A stretch of 64,000 nucleotides of DNA from Chamaelirium japonicum (GCA_947650365.1 OX393557.1:26008385-26072384), one strand, 5' to 3'. Counted from the first letter of the stretch, positions 45,999 through 58,243 are shown. Numbers and translations: made by a program. Notes: generated from the sequence alone by a model not told the origin.

Positions 45999-46512
45999 TG
46001 TAAGATCCCTAAATTTTCTCCTCTATTATTTAATAATAAGTGATGTAATAAATATATAAAGTGTTGCTTATGAAAGTCTTGTAATAGTTATAATCGATTG
46101 TCCAGATAAGTGGTGTAATCTTTTAGTGAAAATGGACTAAAGCATTTGAATACCGGCTGCTCTCTAATATTAATAACCTAACACTGAGTGTGGGGCCTCT
46201 AGGTCAGTTGAGTAGATGTGATGTCCAGTTCGCCATGCAGGCTAAGCTACGTGCTCCCATAAGAGTAACACTCAACGTGATCAAGAACTATCTCCTGTCC
46301 TTGTTTGGTTGGGGAGCAGGTTTCCTGATCACCAAAGGTGATACTCTCGATGGTCGAGTTGTTCTCCTTCTATTTTAATCTTTTGGTTCTTCCTTGCGAG
46401 GATGGGACCATCCGAGCAAGGGAGAATAAATAAAAATATTTTCAAAAAAAAAAAATCATCAAAATTATCACACCTCGGGTTTTCTATGCGCAGGAAAATC
46501 CGGGGCGTGACA
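45999..46512 (-). mobile_element. Solo LTR, 514 bp
   Basis: This private insertion has TG/CA ends and a perfect 5-bp TSD GATCG (45994-45998, 46513-46517). Read on the minus strand it starts TGTCACGCCCCGGATTTTCC and ends GGATCTTACA. TGTCACGCCCC starts are common in plant Ty3/gypsy LTRs, but without an internal domain the superfamily is uncertain. It contains a 12-A run near 46446. The empty site is present at the starts of units 2 and 5. Confidence 0.85.
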
Positions 46513-47055
46513 GATCGTCTTCCCTAAGAATTATTCATCTTATCAAAAGATTATAGGTAAGATTATATTCAATTAAGATACCCAACCATTGTGTACATGG
46601 TATGTATTATCTGTAGTGGGCACGATCCATCCCTTTTAGGACATGGATCGTCTTCCCTAGGTATGACACATCATTTGCCCAATTGTGGGTACAATTAAAT
46701 TATATGCATAACAATTATAAACAATGAGTTTTACTCTCACACCACATATCTCATTTCCTAAATATGAAATACGAGAGCAAACAATATTTGATTTTATCAA
46801 TACTCTTCTAGTGAGATGAAGTAAACTAGCTAGGATGAAATTCCGTCCACTTATTTCTATATATAGTTTTCAGATAGGACTCATTAGAAAACTATCAGAA
46901 CGATAGCGTAGAGGTGAGCAAAGCAAAGCACAGTGAACCCTCGAAGTTATCTGTGTAGCTTCCCGTGCCACCCTATAGCTATCAAAAGTATACAACAGAA
47001 ACAGTAGAACACAATAGAACATACTAATCCCTAGTGTAAAACTGTGCATGTAAGC

Positions 47056-49540
47056 ATGGGCAGATCCATTGGTTGGCTCGGCCGGGCTATAGCCCAACCA
47101 AGATTAAAAAAAGGGGGACTTAGTGATAGCTCGCTGACAAAGGCATCAACTTGCAATAAGCCCTCCTACAAGTCCAGTATTGGAATAGCTTCCTTTCGAA
47201 ATCCCGCCAAACCAAATGGAAAAATAGGACAATAACGCCTAAGCAAAGTTCATTAAATTTACATTTCCTTCCATCAACTTAACACGAATAATTTTTTGCA
47301 TGAAAATCAATTGAAATCAATTTTTTGCATGAAAATCAATTGAAATCACTCCAGAATGTCGATTTAAAACCACAAAACAATTTAATTTTTTATTCTATAT
47401 ATTTTCATTAAAAAAAAGTATTCTGTCAACCGACCAAATAGTTACTCTTTTTTATCTATTTATTATTTTTTATGTGTTAAATTGAATCATATTGTGACCA
47501 AATGAGCAGAAATATTGTTACAATCAATCAACAATTAAGGTATTTTATCATATCAAACTGTTACTCTTTGCTAACAGATTGTTACTCTTTACTAATTGTT
47601 ACTTTTTTACTACGATTGTTACACTTTATATGTAGGGATAAAATTGTTATTTAAAAAATTTCTTTATTACATGTGCTTGATAGAAGGAGCCCGCATTAGC
47701 CAGAACTAACGGATTTTCTGTTTACCAATTTTTACTCTTTTGCTATAATTTTTACACTTATTTATAAGTGTAAAATTATCATTTGAAATTTTTTGTTATT
47801 ATATGTGCGTGGGAGAAGGAGCTCACGTTAGACAAAGTCCAACTACAAGAGCTTAACGTAAAGTTCAAACTTTGCATACCCTTAACGTTAAGCGAAAACC
47901 TTTTTAAGGAGCTAACATTAATATCCCTTAAATAAAAGTTCAATAATGCCCTGCACATTTCAGCCCAACCCAATGTTAGAGTATATCCAATGGGCTCCTA
48001 CGATTATTTCCTATTCTTCAAAGCTTATAACTGCCACATAGGCTGGGAATGAAAGAGCACTCCAATGGGTTCCTCAATCTCTCCCTATTTTTGTGTAAAA
48101 TGACCAAATCAGGACCCATGAAAACAATCTTTACAAGGGCTATTCGAGAAAGTAAGAAAGTCAATAGACTTTCATTTAATGCAAACTGGGGCCCACTATT
48201 CTTAGGTTTCCCTGCTTCTCTCATCCACCTCAGGGAGAAGAGTAGGGAAATATCAAAAAAGTAAAACTTGGTGAAGCCCGTTGGAGCCCCCTTTTGATTG
48301 CTTTCTCCATTTCTTTCGGTAAAATAAGGAAAAATCTAAACGAGCTCGTTGGAGGGGAAAATTTTCTGCATATTCTACGTACACTACGACCGAGGGGCCC
48401 ACATCGATTCAAGAGACATGGGATAGCAGGCCCCATCACATGGGGGTAGTGGCCCCTAGCACTTAGAGCTGACTGATAGGCACTAGGCAACGGTTGTAGC
48501 ATATGCAGAATGTTGAAAATTTTCCCTTGTTGGAGATGCTCTTATAGCCTGCCCGACCCTGCCACTAGCTCAGCTCCGCCAGGGCGCAACTTGCGATTCA
48601 AAACGCACAAAAACAAAATTTCGCAGATTCTCCCGTCAAAAAAAAAAAACCAAACTCAATCCGTTGGTCGCTCCTCTTTGTCACAACTCCAGCGCCAGCC
48701 GCCATGGTCTCCATAAGGCAAGAACACTGCCCGGCCCGCCCTCCCTATAGGCCATTATCAACCTCCGACGGCCGGACCTCACTATCACCGTGAGCTGTCC
48801 TCTTCTTCATGCCACGTGCGAACTTCTCGAACACCAAGAACGCCGCGCGAACTTCTCGAGCACCAAGAACGCCGCCCTCCCTTCGCATTCATCAACCCCT
48901 GCGGTTGCACCTACCCTCCCTTTTCCCTCTGGATTCCGTCCTCACCTCTTGCTTAAGGTAGAGTCCCAAGTCCCAACTCCAAGAATCAATAATGAAATCA
49001 AACAACCATATCGTCTTTGTGATTTTGCATTGTGGAGGTTTTGAAATTTGTAGGTTTAGATTTTTTTTTTTCGGTAGAAAGGCTTAGAATTTCCATTGGC
49101 AATTGAATTTTCCTTTGGCCATTTGTGATGCTTGTTTCTGTCTCCCTCTCTTTCTTGTTTTTTTAATCCAGTTCACAGAATATTTTCTCCCTAAAGGGAG
49201 CTGTGATTGGATGTACGTAAAACTTTCATGTTGAATAGCATCGCTCTATCGCAAAGCGATATATTTTCTGTTTTTTATTTGAGCAATACAACAAAGTTGG
49301 TTGTTTTGGAAAAACATATGAAAAAGGTTTAGAAATTTTAATCTCTGTTTTCTTGCCGTGAGCCAGTTAATTGATGTCACAATTTGTAGGTTTAGAAATT
49401 TTAATCTACTATGTTTTTTTTGTCACGCACTTTCTATTATTCATTATCAAACGAGTTCATTGTGATTTTGTCACCCAATTAAAAAAAGGCTCGGTGAAAT
49501 CGGCGCAGTGGCATAATCTATTTGCAGTACCTTTGTTTCC
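47056..49540. mobile_element. hAT-like element, copy 4, left part
   Basis: The left TSD reads ATGTAAGC (47048-47055) and the end ATGGGCAGATCC. The right end is deleted, as in units 2 and 5. There is a small tandem duplication of a TTTTTTGCATGAAAATC word near 47290-47340, and an extra segment near 47965-48025 ending ATAACTGCCACATAGG. Confidence 0.5.
48051..48543. mobile_element. MITE-like inverted repeat, copy 4
   Basis: Arms GAAAGAGCACTCCAATGG and CTTGTTGGAGATGCTCTT. Confidence 0.45.
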
Positions 49541-49557
49541 TTACGCTTTCTAATTCT

Positions 49558-49660
49558 TGTCAGACGGGGGTGATGGACGATACCCCCCGTCAGGTGACGG
49601 ACAACGGGGTTCTGGGATAAAGACTTCTCACCGTCGTCCCCTTTAGCTTTTAAGTGCAAC
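49558..49660 (-). pseudogene. Small gene B, exon 2 remnant, unit 4
   Basis: The best-preserved gene B exon 2: the minus-strand frame reads KAKGDDGEKSLSQNPVVR, then HLTGGIVHHPRLT, which aligns well with gene A. The TGCAG acceptor is kept. LINE-A replaces the rest of the intron and exon 1. Confidence 0.45.
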
Positions 49661-50950
49661 CTGCATTATCGAGACAAAGGATCACCCTGTTACACCACCG
49701 AGGATGGAATTGTCATCACCCGATCTAATGCACTCTATTGTACTCGATCATAGGCCTTGTCCACGTCCACCTTGACTGCCATCGCACCCCCTCCTTTTGG
49801 GAGCAAGATGCATGGCATGAAGGATTTCTTGTGCCCACACTATATTGTCACGAATCCTCCGGCCCGGATTGAAAGCCGATTGCGTCTCCAGGATGATTTT
49901 GTGCAAGAACAAACGAAGTCTCTATGCCATGATTGAGGATATGAATTTATATATTTGGTTGCACAAACTGATCGACATGTACTCCGCTGCCCTCGACGGG
50001 GACTCCTTGGGGATAAGCACAACCAATGTATCATTCCATCCAGGCTCCAGCTCTCCCATGAGGAAGAAACGTTATATATCCCTAACGAGATCGTCACCAA
50101 TTACATCCCAAAGAAACCTATAGAACTCTTTGTTAAATCCATCAGGTCCCGGTGCCTTGTTTGTCGCACAGGCATACACTAGCTACACGCTGGATCTTTC
50201 CCGGATCAGGGATGCGAATGAGGAACTCATTCATGTTCGGGGAGATGCATCGCGCGAAGTCCTCCAAGTTCTGGAGAATAAGCTCCCTTGCACTTGTCCA
50301 CTGTTGCTTAAAGAAGTGGACTAAATTTTCTTGCACAGCTCCCGGTTCCTTTATCACCATGTTTCCATTACGTAGTCCACAAATACTGTTATGAGACCGA
50401 TGTGCTTTCGTACAAGCTTGAAAGAATTTTGTATTCCGATCTCGTAGCCACTTGATCCTAGACTTTTGTGTCCATAGTCTCTCCTCTTGAGTCAAAGCCC
50501 ACTCTAGTTGAGCCTGCACCTGCTCCATCTCAGCATTAGGCTCCCCCTGGTTAGCGATACGATTTCCCTTCCTCTCAAGGTCTTGCCATAACGACTTCAC
50601 CACATCATGGATATTACCTATTGTATTCTTGTTCCAATACGCTAAAGCAGATCGAGTAATAGGCAGGTTTGCTGAGCACCATGTTTTCGAAATCTAGTAG
50701 TTTCGGATAACCTCCCAACAATCAGGACGTTGTAGCCAAGAGTTATTGAGCCCCCCACCAATCTGTTATTACACCAAGTAAAATGTTCGCCTCGGAAACA
50801 AACATCCCGTAGCCCTCTCCGAACCATTTATGCCAAAAATATCTCTCTATCACACTCCAAAGTACTCGTATTCACTGTAGATATCATGATCGGACTTGCC
50901 CGGGGACATGTGACGACCATATGTAGCATCCAAAATATAACTAAAGCTTA
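49661..50950 (-). pseudogene. LINE-A remnant, unit 4
   Basis: This contains a deleted inner RT segment (about 49670-50050, matching 23930-24420) joined to the RT start and linker (50142-50603, with KGNRIANQGEPNAEMEQVQ, ALTQEERLWTQKS) and the broken endonuclease end. It is intermediate in length between the unit-1 and unit-2 copies. Confidence 0.75.
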
Positions 50951-51488
50951 TGTATGATAATACAGAGCAATTCAATGGATATTACCCTTTTAAACTAAGT
51001 AATACATGGTAAAAAACCATATATTTTATTATATATAAGCATTACGGATACAATACTCTCTTATTGATAAGAAGCTAGTGAACAATATTCTTAACGTACA
51101 CTTCCTATTTGTGGTAAAGTTGTAAATAACGCAAACGGCCTAGCCTTAACATGTTATATAGATTACAATGATAACACCTCTTGTTTCTGAAATTACACCG
51201 AAACCTCTTATAGTTTAATTATCTTTATCATATAGCCCCATCCGTTTGTCAACAGTTAGAGAAATTAATGAAAAATATTGACATATGCTGATGTCAGCCT
51301 ATTTTAAATGGAGACTGTTTAGTTTACCCGCACCTCTTTAAACAAGCAAGATCTGATTTTTTCACTTGAGAGAAAATAAATAAATAAATGGCAGGGGAGA
51401 GAAAGAGGGTACTACTGCATGCATATTCGGCCAACTCCGCCGCCTGGCTTCACCTCCAACCCATACCACCTCATAACCCACCTCCACC
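50951..51488. other. Deletion junction replacing gene A
   Basis: The gene A 3' flank runs to about 51085 and then jumps to the far 5' flank (TTAACGTACACTTCC, as at 5300). Gene A is missing here. The empty LINE-B site AGCCTTAACATG is at 51142-51153. Confidence 0.6.
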
Positions 51489-52107
51489 TAGGGCTGTAGC
51501 TTAGGCGAGTTGGACCCGACCCAACCCAAATTTTGGTTGGGTTTGGGTTGATTTACTTGAAGATTGGGCTGGGTTAGGATTGAAAAAATACAATCCGAGT
51601 TGAATTTGGGTCGGGCTCGGGTTGAGGGGTCGGGCAACCTGACCCAACCCAAACCCGAGTACTTATGTCTATCTATGAATTTGTTATATATAGGTAATAA
51701 TCACAACCAACCTGAGTACTCATATGTTGAGGGGTCATAGTCACAGTTATCCGTTTCACCTAGTCCCAGATTATTTATTTACTTTTAGCTTATCAAATAA
51801 AGACATTATCTAATGATCTAGTAAGCTGTATCGATAGAAATGCAAAAAAAGTTATATGGTAGTGTTAGCAAGTATAAGTTTTTTTAAAAAATTTTGATCT
51901 TCAAAGGGTAAATTTTTAAACAATAATTATACCCTAACTTGCACAACCCGACCCGTCCTACCAACTTGGCCTAACCCGAGCCCAAGTTGAGTGTAGAAAT
52001 TTTTTCTTGGGTTGGGCTTGGGCTGGGCATCTCAGGTTGGAGTTTGGGTTGGGTTGGTACTTGGGTTTGGCTTGGGTTGACCCCAACCCGCACGAGTTGC
52101 AGCCCAA
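51489..52107. mobile_element. hAT MITE of the CCCGACC-rich family, unit 4 first copy
   Basis: Ends TAGGGCTGTAGCTTAGGCG and GCACGAGTTGCAGCCC. Slightly shorter in the GGGTTGGG zone than copy 1. Confidence 0.7.
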
Positions 52108-52713
52108 CTGCCATCCTCCGACGATATGTGCCCAAATCCGGTATTCCCCAGTGATCTTTGCCCAGATCCGACAATCCTCCGACGAGCTTAACTAAGATCC
52201 GACCATTCTCCAGCAATCACTACCCATGAATTTAGAAATATCTACCCGAAATCAACTCATCTTTCTTCCTCCTACATCTCTTCTTCTTTTCCTTTCCCTC
52301 ATGCATGGCTGAAATTACCATCCCCCATGTTCGTTCATCTTTGGTCGAAATAATGGAGGAGGAGGATAGAATGTGGTGGTAAGATGAGGAAAATGAGGTG
52401 GTGGTCGAAACCCTAATCCTTAATTGACTGTGGTTTGTCTTCGTTGTGTTATTGTTCTGAGAGGTTGTAGAGATCGATACTGTGTTCGGTGGCCTGACAA
52501 ATGGTGGTCGAAACCCTAATCCTTGATTGTAATCTCTTAGTAAAATCATAATCCTTGATTGTAAGTATATATTTCTTTTGGTGTGCTTGCATGATCATCA
52601 TCTGATCTGGTGGTCGATCTCCGAAAAAGCTTCCCACCTCGAACCTTGCGACATGCTTTCGGAAATACCCGGTGGTCGGATCTTGAACGTCGGAGCCTTT
52701 ATCACCCCCAACA
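52108..52713 (+). mobile_element. LTR 3' part before gag, unit 4 first copy
   Basis: The block is as at 6234-6834, ending CACCCCCAACA. Confidence 0.6.
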
Positions 52714-52714
52714 A

Positions 52715-52727
52715 GTGGTATCAGAGC
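52715..52727 (+). other. Primer-binding site, unit 4 first copy
   Basis: Exact TGGTATCAGAGCC. Confidence 0.85.
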
Positions 52728-52765
52728 CATTGGTTTGATGCAAGGTTTCGAAATAGTGGAGTGGA

Positions 52766-52950
52766 GATGGCATTGAGCGGACCTACCATAAAGTTTGACA
52801 TAGTGAAGTTTGACGGAAAAATCAACTTTGCTTTTGGCAAAACAAGTCAGAGATACATTGATTCAAGCCAGGTTATGCAAGTCACTGAAGGGCATGAAGC
52901 CGACGGATATGAAGGATGTAGATTAGGAAGAATATGAGTTAAAGATTGCG
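52766..52950 (+). pseudogene. Degenerate Copia gag, truncated
   Basis: This keeps only the first part (GPTIKFDIVKFDGKINF) and stops after the KIA block, where the sequence jumps into the gene A 3' flank. Confidence 0.7.
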
Positions 52951-53244
52951 GTGTGGATATTACCCTTTTAAACTAAGTAATACATGGTAAAAAACCATAT
53001 ATTTTATTATATATAAGCATTACGGATACAATACTCTCTTATTGAGAAGAAGCTAGTGAACAAGGAGAGTATTTCGTCCACTTATTCCCATAGTTTTCAG
53101 ATGGGAACCATTAGAAACCTATCACAGCGATAGCGTAGGAGACGAGCAAAGCGAAGCGAAGCGAACCCCCGAAGTTATTATCCACGTAGATCCCCGTACC
53201 ACCCTATAGCCATTGAAAACATACAACAAAAATGATAAAACATG
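52951..53244 (-). other. 3' flank of gene A, unit 4a
   Basis: This begins abruptly at the junction GGTGTGGATATTACCC and matches 4270-4558. Confidence 0.5.
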
Positions 53245-53535
53245 TTAATTCCTAGTGTCAAAATGGTCGATTAGTTTCATCTGACGGGGTGATTTGATAA
53301 TACCCACATTACTTGGACGACGAACAACGGGAGCATTAGGATCAACATATTTCTCGCCAGCGTCCCCCTCGGATGCAAGCACAACCTATATATGTAATCC
53401 GAAAGATAATGATCAAAGGAGACAACTTCAGTCCTCGTATAAAGTTAAAGAGAGACCGGGGGAGCCCACCTTGCAAGAGACCTTGACGATGATTGTGACG
53501 AGGAGCAGCAGGGACAGTGCAAGCAGCTTCGCCAT
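53245..53535 (-). CDS. Small secreted-peptide gene A, copy 4a (two exons)
   Basis: Exon 1 (53470-53535, MAKLLALSLLLLVTIIVKVS plus CK), an 84-nt intron (53386-53469) with GTGGGC donor and TATATAG acceptor, and exon 2 (53245-53385) ending TAA. Exon 2 carries ASEGDAGEKYVDPNAPVVRR. Against copy 2, E to D, N to I and Y to D changes are seen with few silent ones, so strong purifying selection is not evident. The predicted precursor is 68 residues and its function is unknown. Confidence 0.42.
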
Positions 53536-54058
53536 GGCTACGCGTGGAGGAGCTAGGGCTTAGAACTTCCACAAACTCTCTTGAGCTAGTGGAGGAGCTA
53601 GGGCTTAGAACTTCCACAACCATTTTGAAGGAGTCTTATAGTACGATCCGGGCAACAAGGAAGATCCCTCTGTGGTACTGGTACTTGTTCGGTTGGATGG
53701 GATCCAACTGTGAAGTGGGTCCATGGTTGACTTACCCTCCTTTGGATATCAAAACCATCGATCCATACGAAGAGGTACTGGTTAAGGGGTTATTGGCTTA
53801 AGCGAAAACTACACTAGCACCAGTTGAGTTATATGATAACTAGTTATATGTCGGCACTGCAACGGGCCGTCTTCGGCAGCAACATACCCATCGAGCATCT
53901 CCACCTTCATCAATACCGTATTCATTTGGCGGCTGAGGGTCACTGGTTTAATCATAGTTTTGGCTGATTCCTTTTTGTCTTTATTCATTTTTGTGGTAAA
54001 AATATAATTAACGTAAACTTCCTATTTGTGGTAAAGTTGTAAATAACGCGAATGGCCT
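53536..54058. other. 5' flank of gene A, unit 4a
   Basis: This contains the two direct copies of the AGGAGCTAGGGCTTAGAAC word, as in unit 1. No gene. Confidence 0.45.
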
Positions 54059-54070
54059 AGCCTTAACATG

Positions 54071-54477
54071 TTTTTTTTTTTTTTTTTTTGAGAACCCCTC
54101 CTAACGGAGGGAGGGTTTGGTGGACCCTAACCAGAAACCATTAATCACTCAAGATAAAAGTATGTTACAAAAAATGTCAGCCTCCGCCCCAAGCTTATCC
54201 CTCCAAGGCGCTATCCAAGCGCGGAAGAAAGAGATCACCGAAATCCGTAGCTTATCCTGCCCTGCCGACTTACTAGAGAAAATTCTGCTATTCCGCTCGA
54301 GCCAAATAACCCAGAGTATCGCCATGCATGGCCAAAACGTCCCATGGCTTCCGAATCGCTACCGGAATTCTCCTCCTCCTCCAAGAAGTCCAGAGCCCTC
54401 TAAGGGACCGGGGATGCGAAGAAAGACCTGCCATGCTCTCGAAATGATCCCACAGAACCCTCGCGAAAGAGCACCCA
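54071..54477 (-). mobile_element. LINE-B 3' fragment, copy a
   Basis: A 407-bp 5'-truncated LINE-B on the minus strand has 19 T at its plus-strand left end (poly-A on its own strand) and 12-bp TSDs AGCCTTAACATG (54059-54070 and 54478-54489). It keeps the end of the zf-RVT region and the tail stem. A CATG duplication shifts its frame relative to copy b. Confidence 0.93.
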
Positions 54478-54489
54478 AGCCTTAACATG

Positions 54490-54824
54490 TTATATAGATT
54501 ACAATGGCAACACCTCTTGTTTCTGAAATTACACCGAAACCTCTTATAGTTTAATTATCTTTATCATATAACCCCATCCGTTTGTCAACAGTTAGAGAAA
54601 TTAATGAAAAATATTGACATATGCTGATGTCAGCCTATTTTAAATGGAGACTGTTTAGTTTACCCGCACCACTTTAAACAAGCAAGATCTGATTTTTTCA
54701 CTTGAGAGAAAAAAAATAAATAAATTGCAGGGGAGAAAAAGAGGGTACTACTGCATGCATATTCGGCCAACTCCGCCGCCTGGCTTCACCTCCAACCCAT
54801 ACCACCTCATAACCCACCTCCACC
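54490..54824. other. Continuation of gene A 5' flank, unit 4a
   Basis: This matches 5365-5607, with a short AAATAAATAAAT difference. No gene. Confidence 0.4.
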
Positions 54825-55438
54825 TAGGGCTGTAGCTTAGGCGAGTTGGACCCGACCCAACCCAAATTTTGGTTGGGTTTGGGTTGATTTACTTGAAGAT
54901 TGGGCTGGGTTAGGATTGAAAAAATACAACCCGGGTTGAATTTGGGTCGGGCTCGGGTTGAGGGGTTGGGCAACCTGACCCAATCCAAACCCAAGTACTT
55001 ATGTCTATCTATGAATTTGTTATATATAGGTAATAATCACAACCATCCTGAGTACTCATATGTTGACATTATCAAATAAAGACATTATCTAATGATATAG
55101 TAAGCTGTTTGGATAGAAATAAAGACATTATCTAATGATATAGTAAGCTGTTTGGATAGAAATGCAAAAAAAGTTGTATGGTAGTGTTAGCAAGTATAAG
55201 TTTTTTTTTTTTTTTAATTTTGATCTTCAAATGGTAAAATTTTAAACAATAATTATACCCGAACTTGAACAACCCGACCCGTCCTACCAACTTCGGATAA
55301 CCCGAGCCCAAGTTGAGCATAGAAATTTTTTCTTGGGTTGGGCTTTGGCTCGGCATCTCGGGTTGGAGGTTGGGTTGGGTTGGGGGTTTGGCTTGGGTTG
55401 ACCCCAACCCGACCCAACCCGCCCGAGTTGCAGGCCAA
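54825..55438. mobile_element. hAT MITE of the CCCGACC-rich family, unit 4a
   Basis: Left end TAGGGCTGTAGCTTAGGCG, right GCCCGAGTTGCAGGCC. It contains an internal tandem duplication of an AAAGACATTATCTAATGATAT word near 55076-55140 and a long T run near 55201. Confidence 0.68.
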
Positions 55439-55456
55439 CTGCCATCCTCCGGCGAT

Positions 55457-55745
55457 GTCTTGAGTCCATAGCAGTATTGTTCCTTACTTTCTTACTTCAG
55501 CTTCAGACCACATTTAGATATGATCTTTAATGTTTATTATTTTTCATTTATTAGAATTTCTTGCCTTGTATTGTGTTTCTTCTACCTTTTGGATTTAGAC
55601 CGTATTTTTTCATGCATGGTACACTTTTTGTACTCAGCTCAGCTTAAAAAAACTTGCTTAGTATTTCTTTACTGTATAAAGTTTTGTTGTAAAATATTTA
55701 GTTTAGCTTCATCCTAGTTCAAAATAAATTCCTAGCTACGCCCCT
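55457..55745. mobile_element. hAT-like element, right end only
   Basis: This begins mid-element at GTCTTGAGTCCATAGCAG (as at 2962) and runs to CTACGCCCCT, followed by the right TSD ATGCAAGG (55746-55753). The left part is missing, because of a rearrangement at about 55456. Confidence 0.55.
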
Positions 55746-55767
55746 ATGCAAGGCCAATTTTTTTTTG

Positions 55768-55866
55768 TCAGACGGGGTGATGGACGATACCCACCGTCAG
55801 GTGACGGACAATGGGGTTCTAGGATAAAGACTTCTCACCATCGTCTCCTGTAGCTTTTAAGTGCAA
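55768..55866 (-). pseudogene. Small gene B, exon 2 remnant, unit 4b
   Basis: Same form as at 3269-3367, joined to LINE-A. Confidence 0.35.
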
Positions 55867-56670
55867 CCTGCATTATCCCTAACGAGATCGTCCCCAATTA
55901 CATCCCAAAGAAACCTATAGAACTCTTTGTTAAATCCATAAGGTCTCGGTGCCTTGTTTGTCGCACAGGCATACACTACAAGCTGGATCTTTCCCGGATC
56001 TGGGATGCGAATGAGCAACTCATTCATGTTCGGGGAGATGCATCGCGTGAAGTCCTCCAAGTCCTGGAGATTAAGCTCCCTTGCACTTGTCCATTGTTGC
56101 TTAAGTAGTCCACAAATACTGTTATGAGACCGATGTGCTTTCGTACAAGCTTGAAAGAATTTTGTATTCTGATCTCGTAGCCACTTGAACCTACACTTTT
56201 GTGTCCATAGTCTCTCCTCTTGAGTCAAGGCCCACTCTAGTTGAGCCTGCACCTGCTCCATCTCAGCATTAGGCTCCCCCTGGTTAGCGATCCGATTTCC
56301 CTTCCTCTCAAGGTCTTGTCATAACGACTTCACCACATCATGGATATTACCTATTGTATTCTTGTTCCAATACGCTAAAGCAGATCGAGTAATAGGCAGG
56401 TTTGCTGAGCACCATGTTTTCGAAATCTAGTAGTTTCGGATAACCTCCCGACAATCAGGACGTTGTAGCCAAGAGTTATTGAGCCCCCCCCAATCTATTA
56501 TTACACCAAGTAAAATGTTCGCCTCAGAAACAAACATCCCGTAGCCCACTCCGAACCATTTATGCCAAAAATATCTCTCTATCACACTCCAAAGTACTCG
56601 TATTCACTGTAGATATCATGATCGGACTTGCCCGGGGACATGTGACGACCATATGTAGCATCCAAAATAT
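55867..56670 (-). pseudogene. LINE-A remnant, unit 4b
   Basis: The minus frame 55857-56261 carries the linker and APRPYGFNKEF. About 75 bases are deleted between ICGL and LKQQWTS relative to unit 1. The PYGF variant is shared with unit 1, which suggests close descent. Confidence 0.72.
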
Positions 56671-56998
56671 AACTAAAGCTTATGTATGATAATACAGAGC
56701 AATTCAATGGATATTACCCTTTTAAACTAAGTAATACATGGTAAAAAACCATATATTTTATTATATATAAGCATTACGGATACAAGACTCTCTTATTGAG
56801 AAGAAGCTAGTGAACAAGGAGAGTATTTCGTCCACTTATTTCCATAGTTTTCAGATGGGAACCATTAGAAACCTATCACAACGATAGCGTAGGAGACGAG
56901 CAAAGCGAAGCGAAGCGAACCCCCGAAGTTATTATCCACGTAGATCCCCGTACCACCCTATAGCCATTGAAAACATACAACAAAAATGATAGAACATG
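56671..56998 (-). other. 3' flank of gene A, unit 4b
   Basis: This matches 52951-53244 and 4231-4558. Confidence 0.45.
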
Positions 56999-57289
56999 TT
57001 AATTCCTAGTGTCAAAATGGTCGATTAGTTTCATCTGACGGGGTGATTTGATAATACCCACATTACTTGGACGACGAACAACGGGAGCATTAGGATCAAC
57101 ATATTTCTCGCCAGCGTCCCCCTCGGATGCAAGCACAACCTATATATGTAATCCGAAAGATAATGATCAAAGGAGACAACTTCAGTCCTCGTATAAAGTT
57201 AAAGAGAGACCGGGGGAGCCCACCTTGTAAGAGATCATGACGATGATTGTGACGAGGAGCAGCAGGGACAGTGCAAGCAGCTTCGCCAT
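56999..57289 (-). CDS. Small secreted-peptide gene A, copy 4b (two exons)
   Basis: Exon 1 57224-57289, intron 57140-57223, exon 2 56999-57139. Near-identical to copy 4a at an offset of 3754 bp; the end of exon 1 reads IVMISYK. Splice sites and stop are kept. It has the same predicted secreted precursor and the same uncertainty. Confidence 0.42.
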
Positions 57290-57816
57290 GGCTACGCGTG
57301 GAAGAGCTAGGGCTTAGAACTTCCACAAACTCTCTTGAGCTAGTGGAGGAGCTAGGGCTTAGAACTTCCACAACCATTTTGAAGGAGTCTTATAGTACGA
57401 TCCGGGCAATTAACAACGAAGATCCCTCTGTGGTACTGGTACTTGTTCGGTTGGATGGGATCCAACTGTGAAGTGGGTCCATGGTTGACTTACCCTCCTT
57501 TGGATATCAAAACCATCGATCCATACGAAGAGGTACTGGTTAAGGGGTTATTGGCTTAAGCGAAAACTACACTAGCACCAGTTGAGTTATATGATAACTA
57601 GTTATATGTCGGCACTGCAACGGGCCGTCTTCGGCAGCAACATACCCATCGAGCATCTCCACCTTCATCAATACCGTATTCATTTGGCGGCTGAGGGTCA
57701 CTGGTTTAATCATAGTTTTGGCCGATTCCTTTTTGTCTTTATTCATTTTTGTGGTAAAAATATAATTAACGTAAACTTCCTATTTGTGGTAAAGTTGTAA
57801 ATAACGTGAATGGCCT
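57290..57816. other. 5' flank of gene A, unit 4b
   Basis: Duplicate of 53536-54058 with a small change near 57409 (CAATTAACAACG). No gene. Confidence 0.4.
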
Positions 57817-57828
57817 AGCCTTAACATG

Positions 57829-58231
57829 TTTTTTTTTTTTTTTTTTTGAGAACCCCTCCTAACGGAGGGAGGGTTTGGCGGACCCTAACCAGAAACCATT
57901 AATCACTCAAGATAAAAGTCTGTTACAAAAAATGTCAGCCTCCGCCCCTAGCTTATCCCTCCAAGGCGCTATCCAAGCGCGGAAGAAAGAGATCACCGAA
58001 ATCCGTAGCTTATCCTGCCCTGCCGACTTACCAGAGAAAATTCTGCTATTCCGCTCGAGCCAAATAATCCAGAGTATCGACATGGCCAAAACGTCCCATG
58101 GCTTCCGAATCGCCACCGGAATTCTCCTCCTCCTCCAAGAAGTCCAGAGCCCTCTAAGGAACGGGGGATGCGAAGAAAGACCTGCCATGCTCTCGAAATG
58201 ATCCCACAGAAACCTCGCGAAAGGGCACCCA
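57829..58231 (-). mobile_element. LINE-B 3' fragment, copy b
   Basis: The duplicate of 54071-54477: same truncation point, same 19-base T run, TSDs AGCCTTAACATG (57817-57828) and AGCCTTCACATG (58232-58243, one change). It reads cleanly as the LINE-B C-terminus (IWLERNSRIFSGKSAGQDKL). It arose by segmental duplication, not by a second insertion. Confidence 0.92.
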
Positions 58232-58243
58232 AGCCTTCACATG

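Larger units (their letters stand above)
39319..46527. repeat. Composite repeat unit, copy 3
   Basis: This is the most compact unit, with all blocks in order and only one private insertion, the solo LTR at 45999-46512. Gene B exon 1 is missing, as in unit 1. Confidence 0.8.

Noticed and set aside
46190..46378. A 62-residue ORF in the 514-bp solo LTR
   Set aside because: It is confined to an LTR with no recognisable domain; chance ORF.
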